64,000 nt of DNA from Lacihabitans soyangensis (GCF_024343775.1 NZ_RJUF01000194.1:1-64000); one strand, 5' to 3'. Shown: positions 34,851 to 44,948, counted from the first letter of the stretch. The notes: generated by a model not told the origin, from the letters alone. Translations and numbers: made by a program.

Positions 34851-34883
34851 GCCCAAGATTTTTATTAGAGACAAAAATTGGGC
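34851..34883 (+). terminator. Leader hairpin before permease 3
   Basis: GCCCAA (34851-34856) pairs with TTGGGC (34878-34883), with an inner TTTTT/AAAAA extension; a T-rich run follows. It lies between the short leader frame and the permease start, a position suited to attenuation. Confidence 0.5.
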
Positions 34884-34911
34884 TTAATCTTTTGTTTAAC
34901 GGACTTAAATT

Positions 34912-37308
34912 ATGATAAAGAACTATTTCAAAATAGCCTGGAGGAGCTTAGCGAACAACAAGGTTTACAGCTCTATCAACATCATGGGGCTGAGTATTGG
35001 GCTTGCAGCAGCCATGCTTATAGTGCTCTACAGCAAAGACGAAGTTAGCTATGATCGATTCCATGCAAATGGCAATAATATCTATCGTGTAGTGAACCAA
35101 TGGCTAAACCCCGACGGAAGTGTAAAAAGTAAGGACGGAAACACAGGGCATATTCAAGGGCCAAAATTCAAGGAAAGTATTCCGGAAGTGAAAGCTTTTG
35201 TGAGAGTAAAGTCTGATAATAGAAACATAAGGCATCAGAATGAAATAAGTAACATCGAGTTGTTAGCAGTGGATACTAATTTTTTATCGGTATTCACTTT
35301 TCTTTTAATCTCTGGAGATCCTAAAACAGCCCTTTTACAACCAAAATCCATCATTCTTTCAGAAGAAATGGCCGAGAAGTATTTTAACGATACAGATATT
35401 TTGGGCAAAACCATTGAGTTTATTGAGGATGACAAAGTGGTACCCTACAAAATCACGGGAGTTACAGAAAATTGCCCACAAAATTCATCTCTGAAATTCA
35501 ATTTTCTGATTCCTCAGGATGTAGACAAATCAGAGTATGCAAACTCAGAAAACTGGTTTAACTTTTTTCAGAATACCTTTTTGGTGTTAGAACCCAACAC
35601 CAACCAGCAAAGCACCGAAGCAAAAATACAAAGAGTTTTCGAGGCTGATGCCAAGGATGCCATGTTGAATATGAAGGAAAAATACGACGTTAAAGAAACC
35701 GTAAAATTTCTCTTACAGCCTTTGGCAGACATTCACCTGAGCACGGACTACATAGCCAGTAATGGCCTGAAAGACGCCAGCAATCCAACATTTTCATATA
35801 TTTTAGGTGGAATCGCCATTTTTATCCTGATTATTGCTTGTATCAATTTTGTAAACCTAACCGTGGCTCGCTCCATTAAAAGAGCCAAAGAAATAGGAGT
35901 AAGAAAAGTGGTGGGAAGCAATAGGAAACAACTCATTCTACAGTTTTTAGGTGAGTCCTATATACTCAGCTTTGCTGCTTTTATAATTGCCATTTTACTT
36001 GTGGTGGTGGTATTGCCTACATTTAATCAACTTGCCAACAAGTCCTTGTCTCTGACCTATCTTTTTGACCTGAAATTGATTATTTTTTATGTCTTACTTT
36101 TTCTACTAACAGGCTTATTGGCTGGGCTTTATCCGGCTTTGGTTTTGTCAGGTTATGACCCTGTTAAAACACTTTACGGTAGATTCAATTTTACTGGCAA
36201 AAATTACCTGCAAAAATCATTAGTAGTTCTACAATTCGGTCTCGCCTCATTTTTGATTATCGTTACCATGGTTATCTATACCCATTTTAATTACCTAACC
36301 AATAGCGATTTAGGCTATGACGATAAGGATTTAATAAAAGTAGAAAAATGGAGAATGACAGGGAACGAAGCCAACTTGTTTAGAGAAGAATTGAGAAAAA
36401 ACCCGAATATAATAGAAGTTGCTCCCAAAAACGGTGGAACATGGGGTACCTTGGCCAAGATAAATGGCGAAACCTCTATAAGTTTTGCCTACGAAACGGT
36501 CAACACGGTCTATTTAGATCTTTTGAAAATACCTCTTGTAGTTGGAAGGAATTTCTCGCCCCAATTCCCATCAGATTCCACAAAGTCAGTTTTGGTAAAT
36601 GAAACATTTGTGAAACAGGCAGGGTGGAAAGAGCCATTGGGCGAAGTAGTAAATTTCTTTTACAACAACAACGAAAAATATCAGGTGATAGGAGTTGTGA
36701 AGGATTATCACTTTGCTTCGCTCAGCCAAAAAATTGAACCTCAACTCTTTACCATGAAACCCGACAATGAATATGGTCAGGTTTTTATAAAAATCAAGCC
36801 TGGTTCTGAAGCCGCTAGTTTGAAGCACATAGAACAGACATTCAAAAGGCTTTTCCCTTTGAGCTCCTACGCCTACTCTTTCAAAGAAAAAGAGAACTTA
36901 GCGAGTTATGAGTCGGAGTCCAAGTGGAAAGACATTATATTATTTGGAGCCATTTTAACCATTTTTATATCGTGCATTGGTTTGTTTGGCCTGGCTACTT
37001 TATCAGCCGAAAAACGCACAAAAGAAATAGGCATCAGAAAAGTGATGGGAGCTTCGGTGGGCAGTATAGTAAAACTGCTCTCCGCTGATTTCTTGAAACT
37101 GGTGAGTTTATCTTTTTTGGTTTCGTTTCCATTGGCCTATTTTTCGGCTCAAAAATGGCTCGAAAACTATCCATACAGAGAGAATTTCAACTGGTGGATA
37201 TTCGGATTTACGGCATTCACAACCGTGGTTGTGGCATTGCTGACCGTTAGCTGGCAATCCATTAGAGCCGCACTCATGAATCCAGTGAAAAGTTTGAAAA
37301 CTGAGTAA
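34912..37308 (+). CDS. FtsX/MacB-like ABC permease 3
   Basis: 798 residues; opening MIKNYFKIAWRSLANNKVYSSIN. FtsX modules: NLTVARSIKRAKEIGVRKVVGSNRKQL and TLSAEKRTKEIGIRKVMGASVGSI; end ALMNPVKSLKTE. The KVMGASVGSIV stretch in the second module is shared word for word with permease 7, suggesting a close duplication or gene conversion. First structural gene of operon C, the longest run of permeases (six genes to 49801), preceded by its own sigma-54-like promoter. Confidence 0.9.
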   Translation: MIKNYFKIAWRSLANNKVYSSINIMGLSIGLAAAMLIVLYSKDEVSYDRFHANGNNIYRVVNQWLNPDGSVKSKDGNTGHIQGPKFKESIPEVKAFVRVKSDNRNIRHQNEISNIELLAVDTNFLSVFTFLLISGDPKTALLQPKSIILSEEMAEKYFNDTDILGKTIEFIEDDKVVPYKITGVTENCPQNSSLKFNFLIPQDVDKSEYANSENWFNFFQNTFLVLEPNTNQQSTEAKIQRVFEADAKDAMLNMKEKYDVKETVKFLLQPLADIHLSTDYIASNGLKDASNPTFSYILGGIAIFILIIACINFVNLTVARSIKRAKEIGVRKVVGSNRKQLILQFLGESYILSFAAFIIAILLVVVVLPTFNQLANKSLSLTYLFDLKLIIFYVLLFLLTGLLAGLYPALVLSGYDPVKTLYGRFNFTGKNYLQKSLVVLQFGLASFLIIVTMVIYTHFNYLTNSDLGYDDKDLIKVEKWRMTGNEANLFREELRKNPNIIEVAPKNGGTWGTLAKINGETSISFAYETVNTVYLDLLKIPLVVGRNFSPQFPSDSTKSVLVNETFVKQAGWKEPLGEVVNFFYNNNEKYQVIGVVKDYHFASLSQKIEPQLFTMKPDNEYGQVFIKIKPGSEAASLKHIEQTFKRLFPLSSYAYSFKEKENLASYESESKWKDIILFGAILTIFISCIGLFGLATLSAEKRTKEIGIRKVMGASVGSIVKLLSADFLKLVSLSFLVSFPLAYFSAQKWLENYPYRENFNWWIFGFTAFTTVVVALLTVSWQSIRAALMNPVKSLKTE

Positions 37309-37395
37309 CAAAAAATATTAAAATAGTTTTTCGAAAACATAAGAGATTAAACATCTGACTAAAAGCAAATTGCATATAGTTAAAAGCTCAAGAAA

Positions 37396-39828
37396 ATGAT
37401 AAAGAATTATTTCAAAATCGCTTGGAGAAACCTTATAAAAAACAAAGTTTACTCGTTCATCAACATTGTAGGGCTCGCCATTGGAATGGCCTCGGCTATT
37501 CTTTTGTTTGCCATTATTCATTTCGAGCTGAGTTTCGATACTTTTCACGAAAAATCAGCAAGAACGTACCGTGTCGTGAGAGAAGTAAAAACCAATGACG
37601 GCAATGTAGACTATACTTCTGGGGCCCCATTGGCTATGATAGATGCGTTAAAGCAGGAGATTCCTCAAATAGAAAAAGTGGTTCCTGTCTGCGGCACCCT
37701 AGAACCACAGATAACGGTATTGGGAAAGGACCCAAATAGCAACTCGAATGCCTCAAAATATACCGAAGACAATCAGGGAATATGTGCAGGACCAGAATTT
37801 TTTGAGGTTTTTGATTTCAAATGGTTACTAGGTACTCCAAAAGTATTAGCTGAGCCAAACGTGGTGGTTTTGTCGAAAAAATATGCAGAAAAATATTTTG
37901 GTAATTATGAGGATGCTGTCGGACAATACTTGAAATACAACAACAATACGGTTATGAAAGTGGTGGGTATTTTAGATGAAATCCCGCTGAACACCGACCT
38001 ACCAGCAAACATCGTTTTTTCATATGAATCAAAAAGGAGTAACGCTTCAAATTTTGGCTTTGGAGCGTATGACAATTGGGGTAGCACCAGCAGTATGGAC
38101 AATATATTCGTTTTGCTTCCCGAAAACTTTACCGAACAACAAGCCAACTCGCAGCTAGAAGTTTTTACCAAAAAACATTGGGACCCAAAAAAAGAAAACG
38201 ATGTCAAAAAACATACGCTCAGTTCAATTGCCAACATGCATTACGATGACCGTTTTAGTAATTATACTGATCGCACAATCTCCAAGAAAAAAATAGCTGG
38301 AATAGGCCTTGTTGGCCTTCTGGTAATTGTTATGGCCTGTATAAATTTTATCAATATTAGCACTGCCATAGCCTCCAAAAGAGCCAAAGAAGTAGGCGTA
38401 AGAAAAACCATGGGCTCTCAAAATGCCCAGCTGATCAAGCAGTTCATGACCGAAACCATGGTCCTGGTGGGACTTTCGATGGGTATTGGTTTACTCATTG
38501 CTCGGCTTTGTTTGCCGTTACTTACCGATTTATTTGATTACCCTGCCGAAGCCAATCCTTTTTCGGAGCCTCTACTTTGGATATTTGTGTTGGTTATTTT
38601 CATAACTATCAATATCTTATCTGGTATTTACCCTTCCATGGTTTTATCATCCTTCACTCCTTTGGATGCCTTTCGCCAAAAAGTAAAGGTGGGTTTCACA
38701 AAAGGGCTCTCATTACGTCAAGGGCTAATAGTTTTCCAGTTTTCCATCGCATTGGTTATGATGTTTGGCACATTGGTAAATTTTGTGCAGATGAGATTCA
38801 TAGAAAATATGGAAACCGGATACAAAAAAGAGGGTGTTTACACCTTTACGATGGATACTGAATACAAGAACAGATTTGAAACTTTCAAAAATAGGCTCAA
38901 AGAAATACCTGAAGTACAGTCTGTTAGCCTTTCGAATGACGAACCATCTTCTCAAAACAATTGGCAGTCGAACTTTGCCTATGCCAACGCCGCCAAAGAT
39001 GCTGATTTTAATGTAAGTATGAAGTTTGCGGATTCTGATTTTTTTGAAACCTATGGTTTGAAAATTATTGCCGGTAGTCCCTACAGCAGTACAGACACCC
39101 TCAAGAAGTTTGTTGTAAACGAGACCCTTCTGAAAAAACTTGGGGTTCGTAATCCAGAAACTGCCATTGGTAAAACTATACGAGTAGGTGGCTGGGAGCC
39201 TTTTCCGATAGTTGCCGTAATCAAAGACTTCCACGTAGGCTCAGCTAAGGACGAAATCGCTCCAGTTTTGGCCACTATCGCCCCAAAATTCTATTGGAAA
39301 GGCGGGGTAAAAGTTTCATCTGGCAATCTATCGGCTACGGTCAAAAAAATAGAAAAAACCTACAATGAGGTATTTCCAGAAGTAGTGTTTGCAGGAAGTT
39401 TTTATGAAGAAACCCTCAACAATTATTACAAAGAAGAACAGCAATTGGGTCTTTTGTATCGAATAGCCTCTATTTTGGCCATTTTCATATCCTGTTTGGG
39501 TATATTCGGCTTAGCAACTTTTGTAGCCGAGCAGCGTATCAAAGAAATTGGCATCAGAAAAGTATTGGGTGCTTCCATGCTTAGTATCACAGGTTTACTT
39601 TCCAAAGATTTCCTTAAACTGGTTATAATTTCTATGGTCATTGCCTTTCCTGTTGCCTACTATTTTATGAATCAATGGCTACAGGATTTCAAGTTCAGAA
39701 CCGATATCCAATGGTGGTACTTCATAGTGGTGGGCATTTTGGCACTCATTATTACGCTCATTTCGGTAAGTTATCAGTCTACTAGAGCCGCATTAATGAA
39801 TCCTGTGAAGAGTTTGAAATCGGAATAA
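37396..39828 (+). CDS. FtsX/MacB-like ABC permease 4
   Basis: 810 residues; opening MIKNYFKIAWRNLIKNKVYSFIN. FtsX modules: NISTAIASKRAKEVGVRKTMGSQNAQL and TFVAEQRIKEIGIRKVLGASMLSI; end ALMNPVKSLKSE. The first periplasmic domain starts SGAPLAMIDALKQEIPQIEKV, unlike permeases 2 and 5, so substrate preference may differ. It starts 87 bp after permease 3 with no visible terminator between them. Confidence 0.9.
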   Translation: MIKNYFKIAWRNLIKNKVYSFINIVGLAIGMASAILLFAIIHFELSFDTFHEKSARTYRVVREVKTNDGNVDYTSGAPLAMIDALKQEIPQIEKVVPVCGTLEPQITVLGKDPNSNSNASKYTEDNQGICAGPEFFEVFDFKWLLGTPKVLAEPNVVVLSKKYAEKYFGNYEDAVGQYLKYNNNTVMKVVGILDEIPLNTDLPANIVFSYESKRSNASNFGFGAYDNWGSTSSMDNIFVLLPENFTEQQANSQLEVFTKKHWDPKKENDVKKHTLSSIANMHYDDRFSNYTDRTISKKKIAGIGLVGLLVIVMACINFINISTAIASKRAKEVGVRKTMGSQNAQLIKQFMTETMVLVGLSMGIGLLIARLCLPLLTDLFDYPAEANPFSEPLLWIFVLVIFITINILSGIYPSMVLSSFTPLDAFRQKVKVGFTKGLSLRQGLIVFQFSIALVMMFGTLVNFVQMRFIENMETGYKKEGVYTFTMDTEYKNRFETFKNRLKEIPEVQSVSLSNDEPSSQNNWQSNFAYANAAKDADFNVSMKFADSDFFETYGLKIIAGSPYSSTDTLKKFVVNETLLKKLGVRNPETAIGKTIRVGGWEPFPIVAVIKDFHVGSAKDEIAPVLATIAPKFYWKGGVKVSSGNLSATVKKIEKTYNEVFPEVVFAGSFYEETLNNYYKEEQQLGLLYRIASILAIFISCLGIFGLATFVAEQRIKEIGIRKVLGASMLSITGLLSKDFLKLVIISMVIAFPVAYYFMNQWLQDFKFRTDIQWWYFIVVGILALIITLISVSYQSTRAALMNPVKSLKSE

Positions 39829-39834
39829 TACTAA

Positions 39835-39890
39835 GGTTACTGGTTCTTTGGGAGTTCTCATTATTCTCAAAGTGTAGTTTTCCAGTAACC
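39835..39890. repeat. GGTTACTGG inverted element, copy 2
   Basis: GGTTACTGG (39835-39843) and CCAGTAACC (39882-39890) bracket a loop with inner CTTTGGGAG and TTCTCAAAG. The 56-bp unit and the bases on both sides are nearly identical to copy 3 at 42331, so permease 5 is framed by direct repeats. Confidence 0.75.
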
Positions 39891-39909
39891 AATCAAAAAT
39901 AACAAAATT

Positions 39910-42324
39910 ATGATACGCAATTACTTTAAAATCGCTTGGAGAAACCTTGTTAAAAATATAGGGTTTTCAGCAATTAACATTTTGGGGTTAGCATTAGGTA
40001 TTGCTTGTTGCTTGTTCATTTTTCTTTACATTGGCGACGAACTTAGCTTCGACAGTTTTCATGAAAAAGCAGATCGAGTTTATAGGATAAATCTTGATGT
40101 TAAATTTGGCGGAACTGAACAATCAGTTGCTACAACCTCCGACCCACTAGGGCCAACTTTAAAAAAAGACTATCCACAAGTCGAAAACTATGTGCGGCTA
40201 TATAGTGCAGGCCCCTTTTTGGTTAAGAAATCCGGCACTATTGACAATACTAGGGAAGAAAAAGTCCTTTTTGCTGATTCCACAGTTTTTGAAGTATTTA
40301 CTTTCCCATTAGAAATAGGAAATCCGAAATTGGTTTTAAGTGAACCAAATACAATTGTTCTCAGCAGAACTTCCGCAACAAGGTATTTTGGTAACCAGAA
40401 CCCTATAGGTCAGATTTTAAAATTGGATAACAATAAAGACTTTAAAATCACTGGAGTGATGAAGGACATTCCTGAAAACTCTCATATTAAGGCAGAGTTC
40501 TTTATTTCAATGAAAAGCCTTAACTATAATTGGAATAATTTTCTGGCCGACAATTTTCATACGTATATTTTATTGCATAGAGGAGTAAATCCAAACTCTT
40601 TTGATGCATATTTTGACCAAATTGTAAAAAAATACATAGGCCCCGAATTATTAAAAGCTATAGGATCAACTCTCGATGATTTTAAAAAATCGGGTTCCTA
40701 TTTTCGATATAGCATGATTCCATTAACAGATATCCATTTAAAATCTAAGCAGACATTGGAGTTGGGTGTAAATAGCGATATTCAATATATTTATATCTTT
40801 TCGATTGTGGCTTTGGTTGTTTTACTCATAGCGTGTATAAATTTTATGAATCTGAGCACTGCTCAGTCCTCAAAAAGAGGGAAAGAAGTGGGTATTAGAA
40901 AAGTTCTTGGTTCAGGAAGAATTCAATTGATGGTACAGTTTTTTGCAGAATGTGTTTTATTGTCATTTTTTGCTTTGATTACAGCGTTGATTTTAGTTAT
41001 TATCCTATTGCCATTTTTTAACGACATTTCAAACAAATCACTGATAATAAATAATTTGTTCTCTTTTAAGTTCTTGCTTTTTATTACAACGTTACCAATA
41101 ATAGTTGGTCTTTTGGCTGGTAGCTACCCTGCTATTTTCTTATCCTCTTTTGAGCCAATCAAAGTTTTGAAAGGAAGATTAAACCTTAAAGGAGGCAGTT
41201 TGCGGAATGTTTTGGTCATTTTTCAATTTGCTACTTCAATCGTTTTGATTATTGGAACCGTAATTATTTATCGTCAAATTAATTTCATTCAACAAAAAAA
41301 CCTAGGCTTCAATAAAGATCAAGTTCTTATCATAAAGGACGCTTATGCACTTGGTAAACAAGCGATTCCATTCAAAGAAGAGGTAGTAAAACTCAAAGGT
41401 GTGCAGAACGGAACACTTTCAGGCTTTTTACCTACCCCATCAAATAGAAATAACACAATCATATTTCCTGAAGGGCAAATCGACCAAAATAAGGGCGTAA
41501 ACATCGGTAGCTGGGACATAGACTATGATTACATTGAAACTATGGGAATAAGTATCACAAATGGGAGGAATTTCTCAAAGGAGTTTGGCACTGATTCTTC
41601 AGGTTTAATCTTGAATGAAACAGCTGCAAAACTACTGGGATTTTCAAATCCAATTAATGAAGGAGTAAATTTATTTATGGATGATAAGAAAAAAATTTAT
41701 AGAATAGTTGGCGTAGTAAAAGACTTTCACTTTGAGTCTTTAAGAAATAACATCGGAGCTTTGTGTATGAGGCTAAAGTATAATAATGGAAATATTTCAT
41801 TTAAACTCGATGCAAAAAATGACATTCAAAGCACAATCAAACAAATTGAAGGAAAATGGGCCCAAATGGCTCCTGGACAGCCATTTAATTATACTTTTAT
41901 GGACGAAAGTTTCAATAATATTTATAAAGCAGAGCAGCGAATTGGCAAGATTTCCTTAGCATTTGCTTTTCTGACCATATTCGTTGCTTGTATGGGTTTG
42001 TTTGGCTTAGTTACATTTATTGCCGAACAACGCATCAAAGAAATCGGAATTCGAAAGGTTCTTGGTGCTAGTGTTGTTGCGATTATTTCATTGCTTTCCC
42101 AAGATTTTGTAAAATTGGTTATAGTAAGTTTTAGTATTGCCTCGCCAATTGCCTATTACACCATGAATAAATGGCTACAAGATTTTGAATTCAGAGCCAA
42201 TATCGAATGGCCTATATTTGCTTTGGCAGGTCTTGGAGCAATTTTAATCTGCGTCTTAACAGTAAGCTACCAAGCCATAAAAGCCGCACTGATGAATCCT
42301 GTGAAGAGTTTGAAAACAGAATAA
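39910..42324 (+). CDS. FtsX/MacB-like ABC permease 5
   Basis: 804 residues; opening MIRNYFKIAWRNLVKNIGFSAIN. FtsX modules: NLSTAQSSKRGKEVGIRKVLGSGRIQL and TFIAEQRIKEIGIRKVLGASVVAI; end ALMNPVKSLKTE. The gene is framed by two nearly identical 56-bp GGTTACTGG elements in direct orientation, as expected if it was inserted or duplicated by recombination between them. By eye it is more AT-rich than permeases 4 and 6. Closest sister by N-terminus is permease 2. Confidence 0.9.
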   Translation: MIRNYFKIAWRNLVKNIGFSAINILGLALGIACCLFIFLYIGDELSFDSFHEKADRVYRINLDVKFGGTEQSVATTSDPLGPTLKKDYPQVENYVRLYSAGPFLVKKSGTIDNTREEKVLFADSTVFEVFTFPLEIGNPKLVLSEPNTIVLSRTSATRYFGNQNPIGQILKLDNNKDFKITGVMKDIPENSHIKAEFFISMKSLNYNWNNFLADNFHTYILLHRGVNPNSFDAYFDQIVKKYIGPELLKAIGSTLDDFKKSGSYFRYSMIPLTDIHLKSKQTLELGVNSDIQYIYIFSIVALVVLLIACINFMNLSTAQSSKRGKEVGIRKVLGSGRIQLMVQFFAECVLLSFFALITALILVIILLPFFNDISNKSLIINNLFSFKFLLFITTLPIIVGLLAGSYPAIFLSSFEPIKVLKGRLNLKGGSLRNVLVIFQFATSIVLIIGTVIIYRQINFIQQKNLGFNKDQVLIIKDAYALGKQAIPFKEEVVKLKGVQNGTLSGFLPTPSNRNNTIIFPEGQIDQNKGVNIGSWDIDYDYIETMGISITNGRNFSKEFGTDSSGLILNETAAKLLGFSNPINEGVNLFMDDKKKIYRIVGVVKDFHFESLRNNIGALCMRLKYNNGNISFKLDAKNDIQSTIKQIEGKWAQMAPGQPFNYTFMDESFNNIYKAEQRIGKISLAFAFLTIFVACMGLFGLVTFIAEQRIKEIGIRKVLGASVVAIISLLSQDFVKLVIVSFSIASPIAYYTMNKWLQDFEFRANIEWPIFALAGLGAILICVLTVSYQAIKAALMNPVKSLKTE

Positions 42325-42330
42325 TACTAA

Positions 42331-42386
42331 GGTTACTGGTTCTTTGGGAGTTTTAATAATTCTCAAAGTGCCTATTGCCAGTAACC
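42331..42386. repeat. GGTTACTGG inverted element, copy 3
   Basis: GGTTACTGG (42331-42339) and CCAGTAACC (42378-42386), with TTCTTTGGGAG and ATTCTCAAAG inside. Same length as copy 2 and placed at the same distance after the preceding stop codon. Confidence 0.75.
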
Positions 42387-42405
42387 AATCAAAAACAACT
42401 AAATT

Positions 42406-44847
42406 ATGATAAAGAATTACTTTAAAATCGCTTGGAGAAACCTCCTCAAAAACAGAGTATTCAGCCTGATCAATGTTATCGGTTTGGCAGTTAGTATGTC
42501 AGTTTGTTTATTGATTTTGGCCATTATTGCCGATCAAAAAAGCTACGATCAGTTTCATACCAACAAAAATCGGGTTTACCGAATTTTGTCAACCGGCAAA
42601 AATAACAACGACATGAGCGATATGGCTTCCACAGCCATTCCGCTCAGTGAGGAGCTTCGTAAAAATTTTACGGGCATAGAATCTTCAGCTACTTTGGTAA
42701 CTGATATCGGAGGAGATATCTTTTACAAAGAGAAAATTGCTTCTGGTGGGGGTTATTTTGCCGATGAAAATTTATTTAAAATACTAGATTTCAAACTTTT
42801 AGAAGGCGACCCAAAAATGGCACTTTCAAATCCTAAATCTCTTGTAATCAGCCAAGAATTGGCTTCTCAGCTATTTTTTAATGAAAACCCTGTTGGTAAA
42901 ACCGTAACATTTAAAGACACCGACCTAAGCCCAACCGGAGTTAATAATGGAAACCGCGAAACTGATTATGGACTGTTTACCATAACGGGAGTTCTAAAAC
43001 CTTTGGAAGGCAAAACACACCTTCCGTTCAAAATCTTGGCCTCCATGAGCTCCATCAATGCCTTGGTCAAAGATTCTGTGATAAATATTGCTCAAAATGA
43101 TTGGAATTCTATCTGGGCGAATTATACCTACGTTTTACTAAAAGAAGGTAAAACGGAGGCCGATTTGCAACAAATGTTGGATAAGATTTCGGACAAATAC
43201 TATCCGAAAGGCGACTTTAACCAATATGGACTAAAAGCCCAGGCTCTGAACAAAATTACACCCAGCAATCCGATAGGAAACGAAACCCACGTATCTGTGC
43301 CGGAAATCGTACTATTGGTTTTGGGCGTGCTGTGTTTGATAGTTATGCTATCGGCATGTTTAAACTATACCAATCTCTCCGTGGCTAGGTCATTAAATAG
43401 GGCCAAAGAAGTAGGAATAAGAAAAGTTTCTGGTGCCACCCGAAAACAAATATTTGGGCAATTCATTGCCGAATCTGTCTTGATATCCATGGTTTCTCTG
43501 GTATTTTCTATTCTAATTCTGTTCCTTTTACAATACCTCTTCAGCGGTTTGGTGGTAAACAAATACCTCCATATTACCTTTGAACATACCGTTCCACTCT
43601 ATTTGACTTTCGTTGGTTTTAGCTTGGGTGTTGGGTTGATTGCTGGTATGTTGCCATCGCTATATATTTCTGCGTTTAATCCCATACAAATCCTCAAAAA
43701 CTTTAGTGGAACTAAGATGTTCAAACGTCTAACGCTCCGCAAAGCACTTTTGGTTATGCAGTTCTCCGTTTCTTTGATCTTCATTATTTCTACTACACTT
43801 ATTTATCTTCAAACTGACCATATTTTCAATTTTGACTATGGTTTTAACAAAGACAATGTAATAAACGTAACACTTTACAAACAAGACAATTACAAAAGAT
43901 TTGCTCAGGAAATTTCTACTAATAAAAATATTATAGCGGTTTCGGCCTGTGCTTACTCACCGGCTTCGGGCACTCAAAATACAACCATAATCAAAAAGAC
44001 CGAAAATTTAAAAGATAGTCTTCGGGCCAATTATTTTGACATAGATGCCAAGTCTGTGGATGTCTGGGATCTGAAACTTTTGGCTGGAAAAAACCTACCC
44101 GAAATTCCGAGTCTAACTGGCGAGTCGTATATTCTTGTGAATGAAAAATTAGTAGATAATTTCAAATTTGGGTCTGCAAGCCAAGCCATTGGTCAGAAAA
44201 TTTTGGTTGATGGAAATAACGTAGAAATAGTTGGGGTGGTCAAGGACTTCCAGTTTCTCAACGTTATGAGAGCCATAGAGCCTTTAATGCTCCGCAATCG
44301 CCAATCACAACTAAACTTTGCCTCTGTGAGGGTAACTGGAACCAATCAACAAGAAACCGTGAAGTTTTTGGAAGAGGCCTGGAAAAAAGTAAATCCTACT
44401 ACTAAATTCCAATATGCTTTTCTCGATCAGGAGTTGCTCTTGGTACACACCATGTTCAGCAATATTGCCAATGTCTTGGGATTCATCGCGTTCTTGGCAG
44501 TATTTATATCTTGTTTAGGACTGCTCGGCATGGCCACCTACACCGCCGAAACCCGCCGCAAAGAAATGGGCATCAGGAAAGTGTTAGGTTCGGGGGTATT
44601 TCAGATTATTCTTTTACTCTCCAAAAACTATGTGTACATGATTGGTATTGCGGTTCTCATAGCCACTCCATTAGCATATTTTATCAACAATTTGTGGCTG
44701 GAGTTTTTTGTATCAAGGGTCTCCATAAGTCCGGCGGTTTTACTTTTGGGAATATCTATACTGTTAACTATAAGCCTTTTAACTGTTCTTTCACAAGCAT
44801 GGAGAGCTGCCAAATTAAATCCTGTGGAGTCTTTGAAGGCGGAGTAG
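42406..44847 (+). CDS. FtsX/MacB-like ABC permease 6
   Basis: 813 residues; opening MIKNYFKIAWRNLLKNRVFSLIN. FtsX modules: NLSVARSLNRAKEVGIRKVSGATRKQI and TYTAETRRKEMGIRKVLGSGVFQI. The end is AKLNPVESLKAE rather than ALMNPVKSLK, and KEMGIRK replaces KEIGIRK, so it is one of the more diverged members. The start is 82 bp after permease 5. A structured 90-bp inverted-repeat element follows. Confidence 0.9.
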   Translation: MIKNYFKIAWRNLLKNRVFSLINVIGLAVSMSVCLLILAIIADQKSYDQFHTNKNRVYRILSTGKNNNDMSDMASTAIPLSEELRKNFTGIESSATLVTDIGGDIFYKEKIASGGGYFADENLFKILDFKLLEGDPKMALSNPKSLVISQELASQLFFNENPVGKTVTFKDTDLSPTGVNNGNRETDYGLFTITGVLKPLEGKTHLPFKILASMSSINALVKDSVINIAQNDWNSIWANYTYVLLKEGKTEADLQQMLDKISDKYYPKGDFNQYGLKAQALNKITPSNPIGNETHVSVPEIVLLVLGVLCLIVMLSACLNYTNLSVARSLNRAKEVGIRKVSGATRKQIFGQFIAESVLISMVSLVFSILILFLLQYLFSGLVVNKYLHITFEHTVPLYLTFVGFSLGVGLIAGMLPSLYISAFNPIQILKNFSGTKMFKRLTLRKALLVMQFSVSLIFIISTTLIYLQTDHIFNFDYGFNKDNVINVTLYKQDNYKRFAQEISTNKNIIAVSACAYSPASGTQNTTIIKKTENLKDSLRANYFDIDAKSVDVWDLKLLAGKNLPEIPSLTGESYILVNEKLVDNFKFGSASQAIGQKILVDGNNVEIVGVVKDFQFLNVMRAIEPLMLRNRQSQLNFASVRVTGTNQQETVKFLEEAWKKVNPTTKFQYAFLDQELLLVHTMFSNIANVLGFIAFLAVFISCLGLLGMATYTAETRRKEMGIRKVLGSGVFQIILLLSKNYVYMIGIAVLIATPLAYFINNLWLEFFVSRVSISPAVLLLGISILLTISLLTVLSQAWRAAKLNPVESLKAE

Positions 44848-44850
44848 CCC

Positions 44851-44940
44851 CTAAACCCCGATGGGGGCTTTAATAAGCCAAAATACGGGGATAAAATTAT
44901 TTTAACCGCTGAGCCAGCGTTTTCCCCTACTGGGGTTTAG
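44851..44940. repeat. 90-bp inverted-repeat element with four hairpins (MITE-like)
   Basis: Ends CTAAACCCC (44851-44859) and GGGGTTTAG (44932-44940) are perfect inverted copies. Inside are CCCC-GAT-GGGG, GGCTT-TAAT-AAGCC (44866-44879), CGCTG-AGC-CAGCG (44907-44919) and CCCC-TACT-GGGG. It fills the gap between permeases 6 and 7 almost exactly (stop at 44847, start at 44949). It is GC-richer than its surroundings. Confidence 0.8.
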
Positions 44941-44948
44941 AAGCAATT

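Noticed and set aside
38725-39234. 169-residue antisense frame inside permease 4
   Set aside because: A shadow of a strongly conserved coding region, with no start signal, motif or signal peptide of its own.
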